Shown piece by piece: positions 1-10,828 of a stretch of 64,000 nt of DNA; positions within the stretch are counted from its first letter, which is position 1, and each line of letters starts with the position of its first letter. Both the position numbers and the translations under genes were made by a program. Below the pieces are notes generated by a model. The model was not told where the DNA came from. It saw only the letters and a program-made list of their open reading frames with translations, and searched no databases. The stretch is from Euphorbia lathyris (taxonomy: Eukaryota; Streptophyta; Magnoliopsida; Malpighiales; Euphorbiaceae): positions 6,897,001 through 6,961,000 of the forward strand of contig NC_088916.1 of the NCBI RefSeq assembly GCF_963576675.1. The letters run 5' to 3'.

Positions 1-310
1 ATTGTGGTCTCCCATCTTTTCCGGGAAGGTAACCAGGTCGCAGACGCCCTAGCCAATTACGCTCGTTCCGCTACGGGCAACACTTGGTGGGATTTACCTC
101 CACAATTTTGTAATAGTCTTTTAGCTTTTAACTTCTCAGGTCAAGCGACTTATCGTTTTACCTGACGGTTTCTCTGTTGTATTAACTTTATTTTTTATTT
201 TTTATTCATTTATTCTATTCGGGTTCTGTAGGGGGTCCTTCAGGGGTGCCAACATAGTTGGGATGTCTGAACCCTCCCCCAGTCCTCCGGTTTTAATTAA
301 AAAAACTATT
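1..310 (+). mobile_element. 3' end of an L1-type LINE (RNase H tail), truncated by the window edge
   Basis: An open frame from base 1 to the stop at 163-165 encodes the C-terminal end of a plant LINE RNase H domain. The motif REGNQVADALANYA is the typical last helix of the RVT_3 family. After the stop comes a T-rich 3' UTR, and a phrase near 245-275 (gccaacatagttgggatgtc) recurs in variant form near 4285-4305, which marks it as a shared LINE 3' tail. An A-rich run ends it near 300-308. The 5' part lies outside the window. It is a dead 5'-truncated copy or the end of a longer one. Confidence 0.75.
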
Positions 311-384
311 TCGATGATTCTCCATCTCCATCCTACTTACTCATTCCTTAAGTTTATTTGTTTGTTTTTTTATATATTTATTTT

Positions 385-1100
385 AGGCATAATTTCTATT
401 TGGATCCCTAAACTAAAGTTTCAAAGTCAATTAGAACCTTAAACTATAAAAATGATCAATCAGATCTCTAAACTAAGTAAAAATTATCAATTGAGTCCTC
501 ATCAAAAATCAGTCGGTTGAACAATTTTCACACTCTTTCCCAAATCCATTTTGAGCTAACACAGAGATCATTACCGTCCATATCAAATAGTCACAATTTT
601 GGGACAATGTACCAAAATAGGTTTTTGGTTTTTGGAGAAGTATCAATTTAGGCTTCACGTACACGTACAAAATAACACAAATATAGGTTTAACGTTTAAA
701 AAAGGATACCAATTTAGGCATCAATAACAGAACGAGACACATCATTGATATTACTCCGTTAAGTTCTATCAATTGTACATAGAGGGAAAAATCAAAACTT
801 AACGAAGTAATAGGAATGACGTGTCCGATCCGTTATCGAGGATTAAATCGATACCATTTTTTTAAATATTAAGCCTATATTGGTGTTATTTTATACTTGC
901 AGTCTAAATTGATACTTTCCCAAAAACCATAGACATATTTTGGTACCTTATCCCCATAATTTTTTATTTTAAGATAGTATAAAAATTGAATTGATGATTT
1001 TTACTTAGTTCATAGACTTAATTAATAATTTTGACAGTTTAAAATTCTAATTGAATTTAAAGTTTTAGTTTAAGGGTAAAAAAAAATAAATGTTATGCCT
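385..1100. repeat. Foldback (inverted-repeat) element, family 'AGGCATAAT', carrying a nested second element
   Basis: The left end begins aggcataatt and the right end closes with ttatgcct. The outer arms (about 385-590 and 965-1100) are imperfect inverted repeats of each other. The flanks show a 7-bp direct repeat ttatttt at 378-384 and 1101-1107, consistent with a target-site duplication. No coding capacity is seen. Related copies occur at about 1380-2024, 51429-52065 and 53143-53490. The superfamily is not certain. Confidence 0.7.
601..954. mobile_element. Small Mutator-like (MULE/MITE) inverted-repeat element nested in the foldback element
   Basis: Ends gggacaatgtacc and ggtaccttatccc are imperfect inverted repeats, and the inverted pairing extends over most of the 354 bp. 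It is flanked by a 9-bp direct repeat, cacaatttt (592-600) and cataatttt (955-963), with one mismatch. Nine-base duplications are characteristic of Mutator-like elements. It interrupts the centre of the outer foldback element and so inserted later. Confidence 0.65.
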
Positions 1101-1379
1101 TTATTTTATAGTTAAGTTAGAAGGTTAATAACATTGGCAAGATAAAAAAAAAAGTTGAACCTTGTGCTTTTTGAAGAATAGATGATGATGAGATGGAGAT
1201 TGTAGACCCATAAGGTGATTGATTGATTATCTCTCCACTTTATTTTGGTTTTTAGTCTTTGTAAACACACAAGAATGACATTTTCTAAAAATGACAATTT
1301 AACCTCCTCAACTTGTAAGAAAATGCCTAAACACCTCTCCACTTAATAATGCCTATTTGTTATTTATTTGTGACATCAT

Positions 1380-2024
1380 ACCCATTTGACTCTCTACAAG
1401 CTTCAAATTCAATTAAAACCTTAAACTATCAAAATTACTAAGTTAGTTCCTAAACTAACCAAAAATCATTAATTGAGTGAAGCTCATCGAAAATCATTCT
1501 GTTGATCAGTTTCAGACCTTATTCTCCAACCCATTTTGAACCAATACTGAGATTATTACAGTCTATATTAAATAGTCACAACTTCTGATTTTAGGATATG
1601 ATGTTAGGAGTGTTCATCGGTCGGTTCGGTCTAAAAACCGAACTGAACCGAAATAACCGAATACCGAATAAAACCTAAAATTAAAACCGAATCTACCATT
1701 ACTCTATGGATTGCAAAACTATATCAAATATGCAAACTAAATTTAAAACCCATACATGTATGATTACTGTTTTGTACAATTTAATAATATTCATATATGC
1801 AGCACATACAACAATTGGAACATCAATTCAATTATAGAGACTCTGCAAGTTTAAACTTCTTGAATTGAATATAAAAATATAGGTAGAAAATATAGAGTTA
1901 ATTCAGGGATCTGATTGATGATTTTTAATTAATTCAGGGATCTGATTGATGATTTTGATAGTTTAAAGTCCTAATTGACTTTGAAGTTTTAGTTTAAGAA
2001 CTCAAATGAGTGTAATGCCTTTAT
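1380..2024. repeat. Second copy of the 'AGGCATAAT' foldback family, interrupted by a hAT-like fragment
   Basis: The left arm (about 1380-1600) and right arm (about 1905-2024, ending at a tgcctttattt) match the arms of the 385-1100 copy. The centre (about 1605-1900) holds unrelated sequence that begins with the phrase gttcatcggtcggttcggtc and has accgaaccga-type repeats, common at the ends of plant hAT-type miniature elements. A short direct duplication (attcagggatctgattgatg, twice near 1901-1955) lies at the right junction. No gene is seen. Confidence 0.5.
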
Positions 2025-2239
2025 TTGTAGATATTAACATATTGAGGATCCATCTAAAAGGCCATATAATAACATTCTAAGGTGCAAGCAACAAAACTTG
2101 TGGATCTATGATACTTTTTTGCAATCGAATGATTAACTGATTACATTTTATGCAAGTCGAAAGAGCTATCGAGATATTTTAAAAGTTCAGGATTCAATCA
2201 AGTTTTTTGGACAAGTTCATAGAGAAATGATGTATTAAG

Positions 2240-2905
2240 CCTTATGTTGATCGCTCACTTAATTATAATGATAAATAATTTATTAGTCATCTGCTTTATA
2301 TTGTATTGTTTAGTCCTCATATTTTAAAAAATAGATGTCACTATTAACCTTTTGGTCATTCTGTCGTTTTTTTATAGATTTTTACCCGTTATGTTCGGCA
2401 TAAACAGGCAGACAGAAAATAACAGAATAATATGACCATTTTGTATTACACTATGGTTGTTCTAGAAGTTAAGATATGTTTGGTTAAAAATGTAAAAAAA
2501 TAGATAAAAAGAATAAAAGGTTAACAGTGACAAAATATAGAAACGTTGTAATATATTTTTCAAAATAAATGGATTAAATAGTATCTAAGGTAAAAAAAAT
2601 GGCAACTAATAAACTTATTTACCCTAATTATAATTGTACATGGAGAGTTAATATCTAATAAAACATTTAGTTATGAACATATGTAAAAATTATTTATTTT
2701 GATGAATAAGAAGACAGTTGATGATTTTTAAAATAAATTGATATGTAATTAGTGCAAAATAACGAATAAAGTATATGTATTTTATAATAATGGTTGAAAT
2801 TGACTCACATTGATAATGGTAGGGTAAAATTGTTCTTGGTTGTTAGCGTTAGAGATAAAATTGCACCATTTTAGACGTTAGAGGTATTTTTATAATTTAT
2901 CCTTA
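2240..2905. repeat. Two decayed inverted-repeat elements, head to tail
   Basis: 2240-2640 begins with a phrase about unit taataatttattag...tttagtcc and ends with its approximate inverse, a foldback element whose left arm is seen again at 22241-22340. 2640-2905 is the right half of the gggataaggtgc family (full copies at 10267 and 25113): it contains repeated ggtaaaattg phrases and ends in an eroded version of that family's terminus. No coding capacity. Confidence 0.45.
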
Positions 2906-3787
2906 TATATATTTAAATATAATATATTTATAAAACCCAGTATTGGGCCGATCATGGGCCTAACCTTACAGGTGAGAGCTCTGTCACATCCGGCCCTGGT
3001 TGAAGCAATTTTTTGGGCTCTTTTTGGGCTAGAACTTTTACCAAAAGACACTTATATTTTTTTTTATTGGAGGTGATAATAGTAAAATTGGAGTAACAAA
3101 ATAAAATAGATATAGGAATATGTAATAGTAAGTAAATTGGAGTAATTTTTTCTAAAGAAAAATTAAAATTGGAGTAACAAAAATTAATTGAGAGAATGTG
3201 AAAGTGTATAAAATACTATTATAAACCATTTGGAAGTATAAGAGCAGATAATTTTGAGGCTTGTATTAGCTATCTTCTTAAAATAGATTTCGTCGTTATT
3301 AACGATCGTCTCACATGATGCAATAGATTGTGTAAGTGAACTCTTACTATATGTAAATTGTTATCACCAGAGCATAAAAAATGGAATGGTATGAACGTAC
3401 AAGAAACAAAATAATTTCACAGAGTAAAAATGAAATTTTGTTTTTCAATTTTAAGCTTAGTTGATGAAAAATACATTTTTTTTTTCATTGACATAGTGCA
3501 ATTTCAAACCATTTTGACTGACAAGAACAATGAATGTTGGACCGAAGCCAGAACATGAAATTACATAAAATAAACATCACTTTCGTTAATTAAGCTTGAA
3601 ATTATACCCGCTGAAAAACGTTAGATTTAAGATTGCATTATTTTGTACGTGGATGCTAATTGCTCTACCCTACTAACCATATGACTAAATTTTTACCTTG
3701 TCCATTTTTTAAAATATATATAAAGTAAACAATTTATTAGTCACATATGTTTTTACATATCATAGTAGGCAGTACCTGGGGGTTAGA
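2906..3787. other. AT-rich intergenic DNA without a recognisable gene
   Basis: No open frame of note on either strand. The composition is AT-rich with several poly-A and poly-T runs. I see no tRNA, LTR or LINE signature here. Confidence 0.5.
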
Positions 3788-3915
3788 CTATGCTTACTTT
3801 GTTAACAAAGTAAGCATTACTTTGTTTTTACCACCATTTGATGAACTTATTTTATTAAAGTCCACCATCATCCAATGGTGGAAAAAACAAAGTAGGCTTT
3901 ACTTTATAAAAAAAA
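3788..3915. repeat. Short palindromic MITE-like element with a 28-bp perfect palindrome
   Basis: 3790-3817 is a perfect 28-bp palindrome centred on gtt/aac. Immediately downstream, tactttgtttttaccaccat (from about 3819) and its inverse, ending at about 3898, form a second inverted pair around an AT-rich centre. The word actttgtt recurs on both strands. It looks like a small foldback or MITE. No target duplication was identified. Confidence 0.45.
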
Positions 3916-4239
3916 AGTAACGATAGAAGACACCGCAGTACCTGTATTTTTAAATATAATAATATAGTTATTAAGTTATTAACTTATTACAATCTAGTCG
4001 TGATTTAGCCATTATGCAGAGTTTCGACATTACACTACATTCAGAATTTGGGATGAATTATGGTAATCGAAATGGAACTTGGACCATTAAGAATTTACTA
4101 ATTCTATTTCTTAAAGGAATAACACGAGGATTTTCACAATCCTTTTTACATATTTAGTTATATTAATATTCGGTTAATAATTTAATAACAAGAGGATTTA
4201 CTAATAATTTAGCTAAAAATAATGTGTTTACTAATATGG

Positions 4240-4350
4240 GCCAGTCAAATTCAGAATTTGATGTTTTGAGAGGTTCGTTAGGGAGTGACAACCTAGTTGG
4301 GATGTCCGACAACCTCCTTTTCATCTGGCCTTCTGGAGGATTTGTTGCTG
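4240..4350 (+). mobile_element. Remnant resembling a LINE 3' tail
   Basis: The stretch agtgacaacctagttgggat (about 4281-4300) and what follows closely resembles the 3' UTR phrase at 245-275 behind the LINE RNase H frame. No coding part is recognised. It is a short relic, assigned only by that similarity. Confidence 0.4.
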
Positions 4351-4395
4351 ATCAATAATCTTTATCTATATCGATGTCTGGATGGATTGGGTAGT

Positions 4396-4725
4396 CTAAA
4401 AACTCCTCATCATGCTAATGAGCTGCCTAGAAAGCTCATTAGATTCTTCATCAGATTCGTTCTCCATTAATAGGGGACTCAAATTTTGCGACTTTATTGT
4501 TGGACTTTGCTGATCTTTAGTTGTTGGGGAGTCGGTGCTGGTATAAAGGGATTCATCATTTCTTTGCTTGTGATCAAAGTTAGCTGTGAATCGGCCATTA
4601 CTACGTATGTGAAAGTAAATGTGGGAATGGCGTGCTACTCCTTGATCATTGTACCAAATAATATAGTTATATGATTCTTGGTTATTGTTCTTCTGATGTT
4701 CTTCTCCTACACTGGAATCGGTCAT
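4396..4725 (-). CDS. Hypothetical 109-residue open frame, function unknown
   Basis: A 109-codon minus-strand frame starts MTDSSVGEEHQKNN and ends in an acidic and serine-rich tail (ENESDEESNELSRQL). It has no hydrophobic segment, no signal peptide and no motif I recognise. It may be a small protein, one exon of a broken gene, or chance. The surrounding DNA is repeat relics, and no promoter or partner exons are visible. I assign no function. Confidence 0.25.
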   Translation of the reverse strand: MTDSSVGEEHQKNNNQESYNYIIWYNDQGVARHSHIYFHIRSNGRFTANFDHKQRNDESLYTSTDSPTTKDQQSPTIKSQNLSPLLMENESDEESNELSRQLISMMRSF

Positions 4726-4815
4726 TCAGAACACTCTAATAATCAAGTCAGTATAGAGAAGATATGACAAAGATAAACAACTAATGAGAGCAAAAAAATA
4801 TATTATGATCCTTTC

Positions 4816-5001
4816 ACCCAGTATTTTTCACATGGATCCTGATGACCACGTGAATTTGGTCATTTACCATTAGATGTAGATTGATTAAATCCAAATCTTA
4901 GGATGCTTTGAATTTCCACCTTAAAATTCTAATCAGCCTACATCTAATGGTGAATGACCAAATTCACCGTGATCATTAGGGTCCATGTGAACACTACTAT
5001 C
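4816..5001. mobile_element. MITE-like element with ~70-bp inverted repeats
   Basis: The left arm (about 4816-4886) and right arm (about 4930-5001) are near-exact inverted repeats. Examples are gaatttggtcatttaccatt on the left and its inverse around 4950-4970, and cacatggatcc against ggtccatgtg at the outer ends. There is a short AT-rich centre and no coding capacity. The class (hAT or Mutator) is not decided because no clear target duplication was found. Confidence 0.55.
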
Positions 5002-5639
5002 CTTTTACCATTAATGAGATCTCTTAGGTTGCACAATGGATCTAATGACTAAAGTATCTTTGGGTGCTTTAGCCAAGTGGGTCTTTTCTCCATTGGGCTT
5101 TCATGTCATACGGGCATAAACGAGTTGAGACCAATAGGCTTCAGCCATGAGAGCAAACTCATTCACTATATATTTTCTCTTGCCATTTCATTTTAATTAA
5201 TGTTATTTGAGAAAATTATTGTTTATCTTTATCAAAATAAACAATAAAATAGTAGTCTTAGCCCTTCAAATCGACCATTTGGATAAAAAAAAACGCCAAT
5301 CTATATATATATAAAGCTAACAAATTAATAAAATTTGACATTTAAATTTAAATATCGTCTATATTACTTTATTTCTGATAAAATAAACATTACTTTAATT
5401 GTTCTTACAATTATATTAATTTTAATCATATATAAAATGTACCAAAACGCAATTTCATAAATAAACGTTCATCAATATAATGTAATTATTAATAGAATTA
5501 GTAAGAGCTCTGCCTCAACGAAAGAGCACTGTGAAGAAAGGGTTAAATTTACTCGCAAAGTGGTACACAAACTATATCTTATTTTTATTGCTTTCATATC
5601 ATATTAAGAATTGAGAATAAAAGGTCTTTCGTTTCAATC

Positions 5640-5915
5640 CATCGAATTTATAAATATTAATCTCAAATTCTATTATTAAATTATAAAAAACATGAAATAT
5701 TTTTTTAGAATGAATTATTATGTAATTGGTGCAGAATAATGAACAAAAATATATGTGTTTTATAATAGTATCTGAAATTACCTCAATTTATCAATTTTAG
5801 GGTAAAATTGCTTTTGGCTTCTAACATTAGGGGTAAAATTGCACCATTTTAGACGTTAAAGGTAAAATTGCTCCTGGCTCATAACGTTACGGGTACTTTT
5901 GTACCTTAACCCTTA
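5640..5915. repeat. Partial copy (right half) of the 'GGGATAAGGTGC' repeat family
   Basis: It contains the family's subterminal phrases ggtaaaattgc repeated three times with taacgtt spacers and ends with an eroded version of the right terminus (gggtacttttgtaccttaac). Only one arm is present. The tRNA gene begins 30 bp downstream. Confidence 0.55.
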
Positions 5916-5944
5916 ATTAATTGCTAATTCAAATTTCAAAATGT

Positions 5945-6018
5945 GGTTTCGTAGTGTAGTTGGTTATCACGTCAGTCTAACACACTGAAGGTCTCCGGTT
6001 CGAGTCCGGGCGAAGCCA
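5945..6018 (+). tRNA. tRNA-Val, anticodon AAC
   Basis: This 74-nt sequence folds as a standard nuclear tRNA. The acceptor stem GGTTTCG pairs with CGAAGCC (one G-T pair), with discriminator A at 6018. The anticodon stem TCAGT/ACTGA is perfect and has the 7-nt loop CTAACAC, giving anticodon AAC (5979-5981), which reads valine GUU codons. The T arm contains the canonical internal promoter B box GGTTCGAGTCC. There is no intron and no encoded CCA. A run of six T residues about a dozen bases downstream fits an RNA polymerase III terminator. It closely matches the family sequence known for plant cytosolic tRNA-Val and appears functional. Confidence 0.95.
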
Positions 6019-6050
6019 TCCCAATAAATAATATTTTTTAGTAAAAAATA

Positions 6051-6081
<31 letters not shown>

Positions 6082-6386
6082 TTTTAAAATTGCTGTTCAA
6101 TTATTTTTTTATCACGGTCTGGAAAAAGTCATAGCTTAATTTTTTATTTTATGCTGCAGAAGAAGAACATGTGGTGGGGACATTTTTAAGTTGAAATGAA
6201 ATGAACATGTGAAACTTTTCAGAATTACAGCTTTATCTTTTTGAACACCACCCCATACTTTTATAATTCACCCCATTCCAAAATTTATACTTTATGTATA
6301 GTACCTCTCTAAATTATTAAATTTAGAATATATTCGAGAGACTCCTTATCGGTTTTTGCACTGTAGCACTAGCAGAACTATGGAGT

Positions 6387-6775
6387 TTGTATTTTGACTT
6401 CAAGTACGTATGGGCTAGGTATTACCCCAAGGTAGTATTTAAAGTGGACTCTTTGGTAGTAATTCAGTTTATTAGTCATGGGGTGGTTCAACGACATCGT
6501 TTTTATTGGGCTATTATGGCGTGTCGTGATTTATATGACATAGGTTGGGAGGTGCAGCTCGTTCATATCCTACGCGGGAACATGGTAGCTGATTGGATGG
6601 CAAACTACACAGAGAGTTTGAGTTTAGGTCTTCAAGAATGTGATGCGCCTCCTACAAGCATCCATGACATTTTTTCTGATTTTTGTGGGTCTGGAATTTC
6701 CAGAATGACCCGTCTTTAAGTGTCGGTCTGTTTTTGGTGTTTCCTTGGGTTAGCCCCTCTTGTAACAAAAAAAAA
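6387..6775 (+). mobile_element. LINE 3' fragment encoding the RNase H C-terminus, with poly-A tail
   Basis: A 110-codon frame (6387-6719) matches the C-terminal part of a plant LINE RNase H (RVT_3) domain: KVDSLVVIQFI around the second catalytic aspartate, then HILRGNMVADWMANYT as the final helix. A short 3' UTR follows, with the phrase gttagcccctcttgtaac shared by plant LINE tails, and a poly-A of about ten at 6767-6777. The first catalytic region, the reverse transcriptase and the endonuclease are absent, so this is a 5'-truncated dead copy. Confidence 0.75.
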
Positions 6776-6991
6776 AACTCTTAGTGCATTCTATAAAAAT
6801 AATATAAATAATTGACATTTAATAATATTAAAAACAATACTCCTTATATATTTTCTTTCTTTATTAATTTATTATTAAAATTATTATATATTGTTATATT
6901 TACTAATAGTGAGAAGAGGGAGACTCCTCAATAATGAATTATTAATAAAATATGAAATAAGTATGACACTAGGAGTTGAAAGAGACTCTTA

Positions 6992-7924
6992 GGGGGCGTT
7001 TGTTTGGTTCGCGCAGGGGTAGGGGAATGAAATCAAGAAAGTGAAACAAGTAGAAAGTAATAGAATGATCCTGAATTCCTTTATCGGTTTGTGTCAGTTC
7101 CACAAAAGAAATGATATACCTCTAATTCTATTTGTGGCTGTTCGGTTCAAATGAGGTAATAAACATAGTTGTGTTTTTAACAACAATTTTTATACATATA
7201 CATGTCTCTATTAATAAAATATAATAATTAAAATAAAAAAGATGATGAAACAGAGAAAACTGAAATACAATTAATAAAAAAATAAATAATATTATATTTT
7301 AAAAAGAAAATAATTAAAAATAAATATTAAAATCAAATAATATGATAAAAGAAAAAAATTTGATCAAAATTATTTTTAGGATAAAAAAATAAAAATAAAT
7401 AAGTGAAAATTAATCTAGGGAAAAAATATAAATAAATAAGTACAATGATCAAAATAAAAATCAGAAAGTAAAATTTAGCCGAAAATATTTTTTGAGAAAA
7501 AAAATGAAAAATATATAAACATAAGGAACAAAGTGAAATTAATTAAAGATAAAAAATAAAGTAAAAATAAAAAATAAAATAAAATAGAGAATAAAGTAGA
7601 ATTTTATAAGGAGTGTAGAAGTTTAAGTTAGTAAGAGAGACGAAAGGGAATAAAAAAAGGGGTTGGTAAAAATAAAAAATAAAATAAAATAGAGAATAAA
7701 GTAGAATTTTATAAGGAGTGTAGAAGTTCAAGTTAGTAAGAGAGACGAAAGGGAATAAAAAACCTTAGAAGGGGTTTGGGAATGAGATTAGAGGAGTTCG
7801 TGGTAAACACAAAACTAAAAAAATATAAAGGAAATGATTGAAGTAACAAAACAAACACCAACAAATGGAATGAAACCTCATTTTTCCCTTATCCTTTCTT
7901 GAAACCCTCAAACCAAACACCCCT
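6992..7924. mobile_element. PIF/Harbinger-like (Tourist-type) non-autonomous element
   Basis: Termini gggggcgtttgtttggttcg (left) and the inverse of aaccaaacacccct (right) are imperfect inverted repeats flanked by TTA at 6989-6991 and 7925-7927, the usual PIF/Harbinger duplication. The subterminal text (ggggtaggggaatgaaatcaag) also matches the smaller element at 27065-27324, so they are one family. The centre is very A-rich and contains a 105-bp direct duplication. There is no transposase. Confidence 0.65.
7561..7761. repeat. Tandem duplication, 105-bp period, inside the Harbinger-like element
   Basis: Two copies start gtaaaaataaaaaataaaat at 7561 and 7666 and run nearly identically through ataaggagtgtagaagtt and gtaagagagacgaaaggg. 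One mismatch is seen (gtttaag versus gttcaag). A 62-codon frame on the minus strand here only reflects the repeat and is not a gene. Confidence 0.8.
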
Positions 7925-8264
7925 TTAATGATTTGAGGATTAGCTAAGAGTCTCTTGGAGTTACGAATTAAGATTCACTTGATTAGTTAAGGGTTTTAAG
8001 TCGTTTAAGTTGGATCTCGAGTTCGAGTTCTAGCGTATACAGAAAACTTTAATTGGAAGATGATCCATCTCAAGAGTGTCTGACGAGTCTCAAACCGATA
8101 AATCAGACAAAACTATAAAAAAATGAGTTTCTTGGAGTTGATTTTTAACCCAAAACTCTTCAAATTTTAACTTAATACAACAAATTAGTCTTTTGTAGAT
8201 GCTTTTAACTAGCTATTTAAAGAGTGAGATACCCCATATAATATAATACAAATATAACTCTGTC

Positions 8265-8655
8265 ACGTGTCGCCTAAGAGGCCAGAACAAACTCTCAGAG
8301 ATAAAGAGTGCGTGACATCTCTTTGCGAAATAGAATAGTACAATGACGTATTAGAAAGCTTGATTCAGGAAGTCTCACCAGACCAAGTCAATGATCCAGG
8401 CGTTACCATAATCACGTCTGATCCCAAGAATCACAGGCCTTTAGGTGTACTTCCTCCTATCAACCAAAGACACATGGCCCACGCCGCTCGACAATTCATA
8501 ATCATCTTCTATAGCTCGACATCAGTATAAATCGGTTTAAGATACACAAGTTCATTCATATATTAAGCTTATTTTACAACTTTTGTTTACTAATTGTGTC
8601 GTCTTCCAATCCTTTAATAAACTGAACTAGACATCAAAGTGAGTTAGCTGAAAAA
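8265..8655 (+). mobile_element. Relic of a gypsy-type LTR
   Basis: The segment has the layout of an LTR: a TATA-like agtataaat at about 8524-8532, then a pyrimidine-rich stretch and the phrase gaactagacatcaaagtgag near 8623-8642. A closely similar arrangement (agtataaatagagg ... gacttagacatcagaacggg) occurs at 24190-24305. No internal coding region or second LTR is next to it. It is probably a solo or truncated LTR; its borders are unclear. Confidence 0.4.
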
Positions 8656-9014
8656 TAGCTCCCATTTGATCTTGTTTCTATGTAGTCACATGTTGATAAG
8701 TGGACTCTCAATATTCAACCACATCATTAACTATTTTCAGTAGATAAATTTGACTAACTATTTATTTTTTTATTCATCTTTTCTCTTTCTTATTTGTTTC
8801 TTTTCTATTTTTTCTTTAATTGTATTTATTTTTAATAATAAAATAATGAAACATAAAGTCAAATGGTTAGCATAATTAGGTTAAAACACCCATTTAACTA
8901 GTTAAATTTTAATTAATTAATATTATATATTATTTTAGAAAATCAAATAGCTAATTACAGTTGGATATGCTCTAAATGATCATTAGATTAACAATTATAT
9001 ATTTAAATAAAAAT
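8656..9014. other. AT-rich intergenic stretch
   Basis: No gene, RNA or defined repeat is recognised. The composition is very AT-rich. Confidence 0.5.
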
Positions 9015-9121
9015 AATATTTAATCGTCCATTAAAAAATAATCAAATCTTCGCAATTTAAAAATGCATGAAATTATATAAATTGAGAAGATTTGATTATT
9101 TTTTAATGGATGTTAAATATT
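9015..9121. repeat. Hairpin: ~45-bp inverted repeat
   Basis: The left arm 9015-9059 and right arm 9078-9121 are near-perfect inverted repeats with two or three differences. The shared core is ccattaaaaaataatcaaat and its inverse. The loop is about 18 nt. It may be a short foldback element. Confidence 0.7.
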
Positions 9122-9139
9122 AATTTAGCATATTTTTTA

Positions 9140-9305
9140 CTGTGAGTTTGATGTGACAGTTAAATAACAATCAAAAAAATTAAAAATTAACTTTTCAGTC
9201 AAACTCGTTTAGAAGGCTCGATGTGACAGTTAAATAACAGTCAAAATAAATAAATAAAACTCATTTGGAAGGTTCGATGTGATAGTTAAATAACAGTCAA
9301 ACCAA
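9140..9305. repeat. Three tandem copies of a short motif
   Basis: The phrase gatgtgacagttaaataaca recurs at about 9149, 9219 and 9274 (the last reads gatgtgatag), each followed by a tcaaa-type word and separated by 55-70 bp. This is a minor degenerate tandem array with no coding capacity. Related phrases occur at about 10130-10160 and 20340-20370. Confidence 0.55.
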
Positions 9306-9671
9306 TTTTTTCAATTTTTAGATTTTTTCAAGTAAAACGTTAATTCAAATTGTAATGTGACTAACAAAGGAATTGTAAACATCCTAATTTAAACTGTAAA
9401 AAATATATTTTCAAACTCACATTTAAAAGAATAAATATTTTTAACCGAACTAGATGTTCACTACTAACTAATTTGACAAGAGAAGGTTTAATTAATGAGT
9501 TTATAAATAAATAGTTAAAGATTGAAATTAAATTAAAATTTTATAAAACATAAAAGGATTAATTTTGATATTTTTCTTCAAAATTTTGAAAACTCATCCA
9601 ACTCCACCGATTTGAGAGTTTAATTTGCATAGAAACTCAAACCGGTACTCTACCTACTAGTTTCAATTGAA

Positions 9672-9841
9672 ACTTTTTTTAAAATTTAAATTATGAAACC
9701 GGTTTCTTTACAAAATGAAACCGGTAATAAAACTACATATTTCACATTTAATTAGCAGAGCTTCATAGTGAAATCTGTAGTTTTATTACCGGTTTCATTT
9801 TGTAAAGAAACCGGTTTCATAATTTAAATTTTAAAAAAAGT
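9672..9841. repeat. Perfect 66-bp inverted repeat (long hairpin)
   Basis: The arms 9672-9737 and 9776-9841 are exact reverse complements over all 66 bases. After one mismatch the pairing continues for about seven more bases (atttcac/gtgaaat) into the 38-nt spacer. Each arm contains two gaaaccggt-type words. Perfect arms in otherwise eroded DNA imply a recent origin. A transcript through it would fold into long double-stranded RNA. Confidence 0.95.
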
Positions 9842-10266
9842 AAGTTCAATTTTACCCCTTACAAAATAAAAAATGTGAACTGACTGATTTGACAATTATT
9901 CGATTATCACATTGGATCTTCCAAACAAATATGTCGATAAAATGAAGCAGTAATATGTATTTTGACGGGTTGTTTATATTTGTTTTAATAACACTGTAAG
10001 TATTTTATATAATTATTTTTGTGTGATTAACTTGTATCTAGTATGTTTACTTATTATCATTTCAACGGGTTATTTGTAACTGTATTAATAATAAAACAAA
10101 TATTTTAGACATAAGTGATGCTTGAAAAAATTGATGTGATAATTAAAAAACGAGTTAAATAACAGTGAAATTGTCTGTTTAAATTTTCTATTACGTAAGG
10201 GTAAAAATATCTTGCTTAACAACGTTAAAAATAAAACTGTACCATTTTATACGTTAAATATGTAAA

Positions 10267-10828
10267 GGGATAAGGTGCAAAAATACCCCTGACGTTTACA
10301 TCAAGGAGCAATTTTACCTCTAACGTCTAAAATGGTGGAATTTCACCATTATCATTGGCAGCCAAGAGCAATTTTACTCCTAACGTTGACAAGTTTGGTC
10401 AATTTCAAACATTATTATACAACACACACATTTTGTTCCTTATTCTACACCAATTGCATATCCGTTGTTTTTAAAAAACTATAAGAGATTAATGTTTTTA
10501 AATTCGGTAAAATATTTGAATTTTTTTGTCCAACTCATACAAAATACAGTATATTTTTTTAATTTATTTTGATTTTTTTCACGTCTAATCATATGTTTGT
10601 GATTTGTTACTAATTAGTGATAAAATAATGTATATATGAAGTGTGGATGATAAGATTCATAATTGAGAAGACAATTTGATGAATCATTTCTCAAATTGAC
10701 TCAATTTATCAACTTTAGGGGTAAAATTATTCTTACCTGCCAACATTAAAGGTAAAATTGCATCATTTTAAACTTTAGGTGTAAAATTGCTTCTGGCTCT
10801 AAACGTTAGGAGTATTTTTGCACCTTAT
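10267..10828. mobile_element. Full copy of the 'GGGATAAGGTGC' terminal-inverted-repeat family
   Basis: Starts gggataaggtgcaaaaatac and ends with the inverse (gtatttttgcaccttat). The terminal ~140 bp at each end are inverted repeats built of two or three internal repeats of a gcaattttacccctaacgtt-like unit. The centre is not palindromic. A second full copy, with its centre in the opposite orientation, lies at about 25113-25690, with partial copies at 2640, 5640 and 27425. The terminal bases resemble those of the Mutator-like element at 601-954. There is no transposase. Confidence 0.65.
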
